Notes under the pieces: generated by a model
Told to the model about the DNA's origin: nothing
What the model saw: only the letters and a program-made list of their open reading frames with translations
Database searches by the model: none
Shown here: piece by piece, positions 17,211 through 22,312 of the stretch
How positions within the stretch are numbered: position 1 is the stretch's first letter
How the letters are laid out: the number at the start of each line of letters is the position of its first letter
Translations under genes and position numbers: made by a program
From: Penium margaritaceum
Taxonomy: Eukaryota > Streptophyta > Zygnematophyceae > Desmidiales > Peniaceae
Length of the DNA: 22,312 nt
NCBI GenBank assembly: GCA_023375785.1
Contig: SZWC01018888.1
Location: 4,111 to 26,422 of the forward strand
Direction of reading: 5' to 3'

Positions 17211-18500
17211 ACTGCCCCTCGTCGCCGTCGCCCAGCAACGCTGATGGGCGTGGCGCTCGCAGCCGCGCCGGTGGGCGCATGCATCCGGGCCCGATTGTGC
17301 ACACCCACAACGTCTCTGCGCCAACTAACCGCAGGCTGCAATCCACCCCTCGCGCCGGAAGGAGTACCACAGCTGGCACATCCGCTGGTACAGTCCAGCC
17401 GTGACGCCCTGTTGAAGCACCTCCGGAGTAGGCAGAGCCTCAAACACCGGTCTGGGTAGCTCCTCATCCACCAGATCCCAACCCGGTGCCAAGTGCTGTA
17501 GCGCACTTGGCACATCCGCTGGGAGGAAAGGGGTAAACCCGTTGGTTAGAGCTGGCAGCAGACTCCCGGTCGAGCAAGGGTATGCTAGGGGAGCACGGTC
17601 TCTCGCCCCCAACAGGCCCGCCCCGCCGACGGCGAATGGTAACTGCAGCTGCCATCGAGCCAAACGCTGGAGCTCAAAGGCCATCGTCCCCTCCTCCTGA
17701 ACCTGTGCAATTTGCAAGAGGCGTAGTGCTGCCTCCCAAATGGCCAGATCGAAGCAGTGAAGGGTCTCCAACCAATGCTTTCGGACGCAAAAGTCCACCC
17801 GGGGAATGATGCACAGTCGTAGCAGAGTCATAGCCGCCTGCATCTCCTCCATCTGACTCACCTTCCGGAGACCCCGCAGCTGATCCTCGAGCCATCCCTC
17901 CGCCCACGCTGCCTAGAAGATTGCATTGCCCACCGGACACCCCAGTAGAACCACTCCATCTTGGCAACACGACAACCCGGATAGCATCTGAGGCACCTCC
18001 TCCTCCGACCGCCGCAGTAGGAGGCACTTCCGTGGCTGGATGTGTAGTCCACGTTGTGCCGCTGTCGCAACCATGGAGGAAAAGGCTGCCGTCAGGGGAT
18101 GTGGTGGGCCGGTCATTGTCGCATTGTCCTGATAGGCCCCCACATGGCCTCGATGCTCCCCGTGAGCAAGAGTCAGCACCTGGGACCCCGCCTCAGGCAC
18201 CGGGGCAAGAGCTAAGTCAAACAACGCTGGGCCCAGGGGATCACCCTGGTGCACACCCCGAGCACTCGCCAGCACCGCCGGTGCGCTGACACCAAAGAAG
18301 AGAAGCTGCGTTGGGATGGTGTAGAACTAGTGCAGGAACAGGATCCACGTGCCTAAACCCCGATCTCGCAGCGCCTCAAACATAGCCGTCCGCTCCACCT
18401 CGTTGAAGGCGTCGCGGACATCGAGCCGAAGGCTAAAAATCAGGGTTTGCCGAGAGGATGGCACGCACCCCACGAACCAACGTTAAACGCTCAGACCGCC
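17211..18500 (-). pseudogene. LINE reverse transcriptase (copy 2), inactivated
   Basis: Read on the minus strand: SERLTLVRGVRAIL (about 18490), then SLRLDVRDAFNEVER (metal-binding Asp of the first RT motif), SARGVHQGDPLGPALFDLAL (the RT QGDPL block), HVGAYQDNATM at 18123-18134, and a thumb region QLPFAVGGAGLLGARDRAPL. The YxDD box reads YQDN, losing the second catalytic Asp. There are TAG stops at about 18328 and 17913, and frameshifts near 18433 and 17340. RT copies element RNA at the nicked target. From about 17379 the next register is open to the duplication at 17211 and joins in frame to the endonuclease part beyond MITE B. Confidence 0.85.
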
Positions 18501-18540
18501 GCACACCATCATCGAGCATCTCTGCTACTGTTCCTGTTGT

Positions 18541-18741
18541 TACTGCTAGTGCTGTACGTGCTGCTGCTGAATTTGCTGCTGCTGTAGCTGCTGTAGCTGC
18601 GGCTGATACTGCAACTACGGTATCTGCTGCTGCTGCTGCTGTCCAAGATGCTGCTGCTGCTGCTGTCCAAGTTGCTGCTGCTGCTGCTGCTACTGTTGCT
18701 GTTGTGTCTGATGCTGCTGCTGCTGTACCTGCTATTGGTGC
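18541..18741 (-). repeat. Imperfect CAG/CTG triplet repeat
   Basis: About 200 bp of interrupted GCT/GTT units on the plus strand (CAG/CAA on the minus strand). On the minus strand one frame gives Gln-rich sequence with a repeated QQQQLGQQQQQ-like unit and a few stops; another gives poly-Ala. It is the second CAG-type tract in the window and is more degenerate than the one at 12.9-13.3 kb. Confidence 0.8.
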
Positions 18742-19260
18742 TGTTGGAGAATAAGAACCGTCTCCACGTGGTGGAAGTGTGGACCTTCCACTAGCAGTTC
18801 CTCCTCCCCACCCTCGTCTTCCACCGTTGCCTGCAGCCCTTCCTCCACGTCTGCCACCACCTCCTCCACCCGCGACAGCAGATGCTGCTGATGATGTCAC
18901 CGGCCGGCCAACTTTCGTACGTCGGTGGTAGTAGTTTTCCATGAATCTCCTGTTTTCAATCCTAGCACGAATGTCGGGGTCAATGTCAGCGTCGTTGATG
19001 TCCACGTCCTCCGGCCCAAATGCACCTTATGGCAGAGGCAAGCGGGCAGGTGCTAGCCTCTGCTATTGTGAACCACTCCACACTCTCCCACCATGTCCTT
19101 TGTCGCCTCCCACACCGTGCGCAACTCTGTGTCTACCCGCTACACCCTCTTCCGCCTCGCCTTCCTCTCCATCATCCCCTTCATCATCCTCCTCCGCCCA
19201 CCAAGGTCTTGCCCCACCACCTCCCTCCTCGCCATCATCTGCTCCGCCACCTCCTCCACC

Positions 19261-19480
19261 TGCGGCACCACCAGCACCACTGCCACCTTCACCACCACCA
19301 CCACCACCACCACCACCACCACCAACCCCCCTATTGCACGACCGCCTGCGCTGCCCGTGCCACTGCTCTGCACCACCACCACCACCACTGCCACCTGTAC
19401 CGCCGCTGCCACCAACACCACCACTGCCACTTGCACCACCGCCACCAACACCACCACTGCCACCTCCTGCAGCAACAACT
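19261..19480 (-). repeat. CCA/GGT-type triplet repeat (Gly-rich on the minus strand)
   Basis: A run of CAC/CCA units with imperfect longer-period copies (for example CACCACCACTGCCACYTG-like units recurring between 19370 and 19470). On the minus strand it codes for poly-Gly with Ser/Val in the low-complexity frame. Several open frames on both strands here are by-products of the triplet structure. Confidence 0.75.
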
Positions 19481-20160
19481 GGCCACGGTGGCGAAACAAC
19501 CACCTCCCCGTCGCCCTCCGCCACAAGTACACTGTCCTCCTCACAAAGCCCTAAGTCTGCTGCAAAAAGTAGGTCAATCGGCCACCCAGAAGGAGAGTAC
19601 AACGTGCGATCGTGCACGATGGCAGCGGATGGCGTCGGTGAAGGTGGGGCAATGCGGGGAGCAACCGCGGACGATGGAAGGGCAGGCCACTCCACTGACA
19701 GTAAGGACGAGGAGGGAGAGGAGCGGCGTGCGCGCTTTGGTGGGGGAGATGCACGGCGCCCACTTGAGTGCTCATGGATGGACGGCGGCACGAACAGTGC
19801 AGCTGCCGCTTCCACCATAGGCGTTGCTAGCACATCGTAGAAGCTCGTCGTGGGGAGAGGAGGGGTCCTCTCACGTCATGGGGACCGTGCGGCCTTAGGT
19901 TTGGACCAACCTGGTTCAATGACGGTGCGTGGAGGACTATGGGTGGGGGTGGAGGAGGAGGTGGACATAGGTGGTGTGGTGGTGTCCACCGCCTTTGCCT
20001 TGGGGTGGTGCTCCTTGCGCACCCTTGGAGAGCGCCGTCCCTTGACGGCGTTGGCCACCCATGAGTATAGTGTGAGAGGGCTAGGTGTTGGCCTTGGACG
20101 ACGAGGCGCCATCGTTGAAGACTTAGTGCGAAAATGGCGTTGAAAACATCTGAATTGAAC

Positions 20161-20343
20161 TGAAGATATCCTAACATATCTGCACATATATGCACGTATC
20201 CGAATGTATCTGCACATATCTGAAAACATCTGTACACATCCAACATATCCGCACATATCCGAACATATCTGCACATATCCGAACATGTCTCCTCATGTTT
20301 GAACATATCTGAACATATCCGAACAGATCTGATGAACATATCC
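20161..20343. repeat. 10-bp minisatellite, about 18 units
   Basis: Head-to-tail units of consensus YGMACATATC (for example TGCACATATC, CGAACATATC, TGAACATATC) run almost in register, with one 9-base unit near 20240 and one short unit near 20331. The array sits 50-230 bp upstream of the minus-strand ATG at 20112. It is either a promoter-proximal repeat or the subterminal repeat region of a transposon that includes the low-complexity frame. Confidence 0.85.
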
Positions 20344-20399
20344 GAAGTGTGGTATTCAGGTCAGATAGGTTTCGGTTTACCTTAAAAAAAGATGGGATC

Positions 20400-20440
20400 G
20401 GTTCGAATCTGAAACTGAAGATTACGTTCAGATTCATATC
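20400..20440. repeat. Short inverted repeat
   Basis: GAATCTGAA and TTCAGATTC form a perfect 9-bp inverted repeat separated by 13 bases. The flanks contain further TTTCGGTTT/ATCGGTTTC motifs. It may belong to the end of the element that carries the minisatellite. Confidence 0.4.
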
Positions 20441-20596
20441 GGTTTCAGTTTTTTTGTTCCATTTTGGATACATCTTAAATGAAGCCAATTTAACAGCCTC
20501 GGTTGCTTGATAAAGTTGCCGTGTCGACCGCCGCCATCCATCGCGCCATAAAACGATGGCTGGCACCAGGTCAACCATAAGCAGCAGTCTCGATGT

Positions 20597-20633
20597 GCTG
20601 CCGATTGCAGACTCTTTCCTGCAATCGGCGGCA
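20597..20633. repeat. Stem-loop with perfect 11-bp stem
   Basis: GCCGATTGCAG (20600-20610) and CTGCAATCGGC (20619-20629) pair perfectly around an 8-base loop. The outer GCT/AGC bases pair again after a 3-base bulge. No gene is recognised around it (20460-21180 holds only short chance-like frames). Confidence 0.55.
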
Positions 20634-21182
20634 GCATCGTTACAATCCGACTTAAATGGCGACGAACACGAGAAAGCGGGGTGACGAACGACCCGATGTC
20701 GACCGGCTCGATGAAGCTCAGTGGACATCACCTGCAGGCAATAATGCGTGCATTTATGTGCGGCCGGATGTTGGCGGACTTGATAGCTGGTTAGGAGGAC
20801 TAGCTATCGAGACGGCCGACATTCTGCCGTCGGCTTCTGCATCTGACGTCGGATGGAGCCTCCGGTAATTTGTCGCTATCACAGCTAGATGTTTCCCACC
20901 GACCGGCGCAGAACACATATTGCTTTTTTTCTTGGGAAATTGGATGCAGTTTGTTTGACAAATCCAAAAAGCATTTGGTTATTATTGTTCTTGAAAAAAG
21001 TTAACATGCTCCAGTCATTGTATTCAATGTGCTGTAGCCGGCGGCAACTTCTTTTACAGTAAATCACACAGGTCAAATTTACTCAGTGCTTGGCCGACTT
21101 AAAGAAAGTTACCTGTCCACTCAGCATGAAGTCAAATCAAAACAAAACCTGTCAGTGATTGCCCATGTAGACGAAACCCAAT

Positions 21183-21356
21183 GTCGAGTTGAGATCGAGA
21201 TGTGTAAAGCCAAAATCGAAAACTACTTTTGATTATCGACACCTTTCAAGTCAGCCAGACTAAGTCGAAACTCATATCGACTTGAATCGATTTCGACAAG
21301 CATGGACCAAGTTTCGACTCGGTTTAAAGTTGACTTGATTCAAAATCGAAATCGAG
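21183..21356. repeat. TCGA-rich block, possible transposon end
   Basis: TCGA occurs 11 times in about 175 bp, in contexts such as AATCGAAA, ATATCGACTT and TTTCGAC. The clustering resembles the AACCGGTT and CGAGA subterminal clusters of the two hAT-type elements in this window. I could not find matching terminal inverted repeats or a target duplication, so the assignment is tentative. Confidence 0.4.
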
Positions 21357-21608
21357 CTGAATGGAAACTAGTTCTGATAACATAACGTGCTTAGCCGAGA
21401 GGCAGGCGAGTAGCAGTGGCGGGGGTAATAGGACACATACATGTCGAGGTGTGTGTGTTAGGGAGGCGAAGAATTGCAGTGATGAAGCGAGGGAGGGAGC
21501 AAGGGAATGCGAGGAGAGGATGGTAGTTGAGAAAAGAGGTTCTAAGACGGGAGACGAAGGTTTGAGGGAGAGGCAGGGAGGGGAGAGGGAATTATCGCTA
21601 TAAGGGAG

Positions 21609-21930
21609 GGGGTTACACTGNACGTGCGGCTGCATGATTGACTGCAACCGGTTCCACCTCACAGTTCCACCAGCATGCGCACCTGAGGTGAATCCAGACG
21701 GAACACGCCGTTCGCTTAACGAGACTTACGCTCGCAACCAGCACGCTCGGATCATGGTACCTGGAATTGTGCCGGAGAAGCTCCCAAGAGGCCAGCTGGC
21801 GCCTGTGCTTAGATTTGAGAAGGGGGTGGACTATTCAATCGGAGACTTTGCCCCTCCAACAGACTGTCCGAAGGCCTGCATGGGGCGTGGCGCTTGCATC
21901 CGCTCCGAGAATGATGCCCCCAGCACATGC
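21609..21930 (+). CDS. Probable second exon of the polyQ/EGF-like membrane protein gene
   Basis: An open frame reads CGCMIDCNRFHLTVPPACAP, then a stretch with an N-glycosylation sequon (LNETY), and ends CPKACMGRGACIRSENDAPS plus a final TC. That Cys pattern is the start of a second EGF-like repeat. The composition and the Cys-x3-Cys-x5-Cys layout match the end of the exon at 12611-13419. An AG at 21607-21608 gives an acceptor whose phase matches the phase-2 donor. TGC/GTGTAC at 21930/21931 is a plausible donor, and after it the frame loses coding character. An unresolved base at 21621 lies inside the exon. Membership of the same gene is inferred from strand, phase and Cys style. Confidence 0.5.
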
Positions 21931-22312
21931 GTGTACGTTGCATTGCATGAGTGTGTAGGACTTTTAATGGGAGGCTTCTGGATCACAACTGAACACAGAG
22001 ATTTTCTCCGTTGGAGGAAGAGTGGCAATATAAGTCTGCTGTTGCCCCTGCACCACTGCTCGCTCGTTGTAGTGTCAGTCCGCTGCTGTTTCAATCGTTG
22101 ACCCAGCTGCCACATCTGAGTCACCACCATCAAGCTGCACGTGAGTGTTGAGAGCTCAGCATGCACGATGCTCTCGGCTCATGGGTGGCCAGACTGTGCC
22201 ACCAAATGAAACATCACTTCTCATGTCTACTCTCCAGAAATGCCCTCACATGTTCCTTTGTCTTTGTCGCTGCCGTCCTCGTTGTCATTCTTCCATTTCT
22301 GTAGTCGTTTTT
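21931..22312. other. Presumed intron, no feature seen
   Basis: After the presumed donor the sequence becomes pyrimidine-rich and non-coding. No further exon, repeat or RNA gene is visible before the window ends. Confidence 0.4.

Larger units (their letters stand above)
18515..20112 (-). pseudogene. Low-complexity minus-strand reading frame (Pro/Ser, Gly and Gln/Ala-rich), unidentified
   Basis: From ATG 20112 one register runs for about 450 codons to about 18740 with only three stops (TGA 19876, TAG about 19063, TAA about 19027). It starts MAPRRPRPTPSPLTLYSWVA, and a basic Pro/Ser/Thr-rich part follows. A mid part contains RTLYSPSGWPIDLLFAADLG and a Gly-rich acidic stretch. The end reads DINDADIDPDIRARIENRRF and MENYYHRRTKVGRP, then Gly/Arg-rich sequence. 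A neighbouring register at 18741-18541 reads as Gln-rich. It could be a decayed transposon gene inserted beside the LINE; I recognise no family. The 10-bp minisatellite lies just upstream of its ATG. Confidence 0.4.

Noticed and set aside
19063..19840. Plus-strand Pro-rich and His-rich frames of about 260-300 codons
   Set aside because: They derive from the CCA/CAC triplet structure. The minus strand has the longer register with non-repetitive islands, though even that is uncertain.

Overview
The window looks like nuclear DNA of a eukaryote, most likely a green alga or an early-diverging land plant. It carries decayed plant-type transposons (a Mutator-like transposase with apparent introns, a Ty3/gypsy relic, hAT-type miniature elements), LINEs with a restriction-enzyme-like endonuclease, and a probable spliced gene for a secretory-pathway protein. 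The species cannot be named from the sequence. No complete uninterrupted gene is present; almost everything is transposon-derived or decayed.

Layout. 1-167: edge of a LINE endonuclease fragment (minus). 1337-3634: Mutator-like (MULE) transposase pseudogene (plus). 3640-6280: little recognisable, apart from an Asp-rich remnant and a 30-bp tandem repeat. About 6500-7575: an AT-rich block holding broken remains of two adjacent bacterial genes, RNase III (rnc) and a YmdB-family metallophosphoesterase, resembling a Mollicute operon. 7600-9070: Ty3/gypsy relic (minus) in which gag is joined directly to RNase H. 9230-12340: no gene seen. 12347-12574: three strong hairpins, followed at 12611 by the first exon of a membrane-anchored, polyglutamine-rich protein ending in a Cys-rich EGF-like motif. 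A frame-compatible second exon lies at 21609-21930.

If the two exons belong together, the roughly 8.2 kb between them is one intron filled with mobile DNA. It contains a hAT-type miniature element with an 8-bp target duplication (13887-14680) and an AACCGG-rich composite repeat (15205-15536). It also contains a LINE on the minus strand (15693-18500) that is split by a second miniature element with a perfect 8-bp duplication (16510-17210). Beyond the LINE lies a minus-strand, low-complexity reading frame headed by a 10-bp minisatellite (18515-20343), then a TCGA-rich block (21183-21356).

The two strongest observations are the bacterial-type rnc-ymdB segment embedded between eukaryotic repeats, and the miniature element cleanly inserted in the LINE frame, where removing it with one duplication copy restores an open frame. 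Several repeats have their own short motif concentrated near their ends (AACCGGTT, CGAGA), as expected of transposase-binding sites. Homology calls were made by eye from motifs without a database search.
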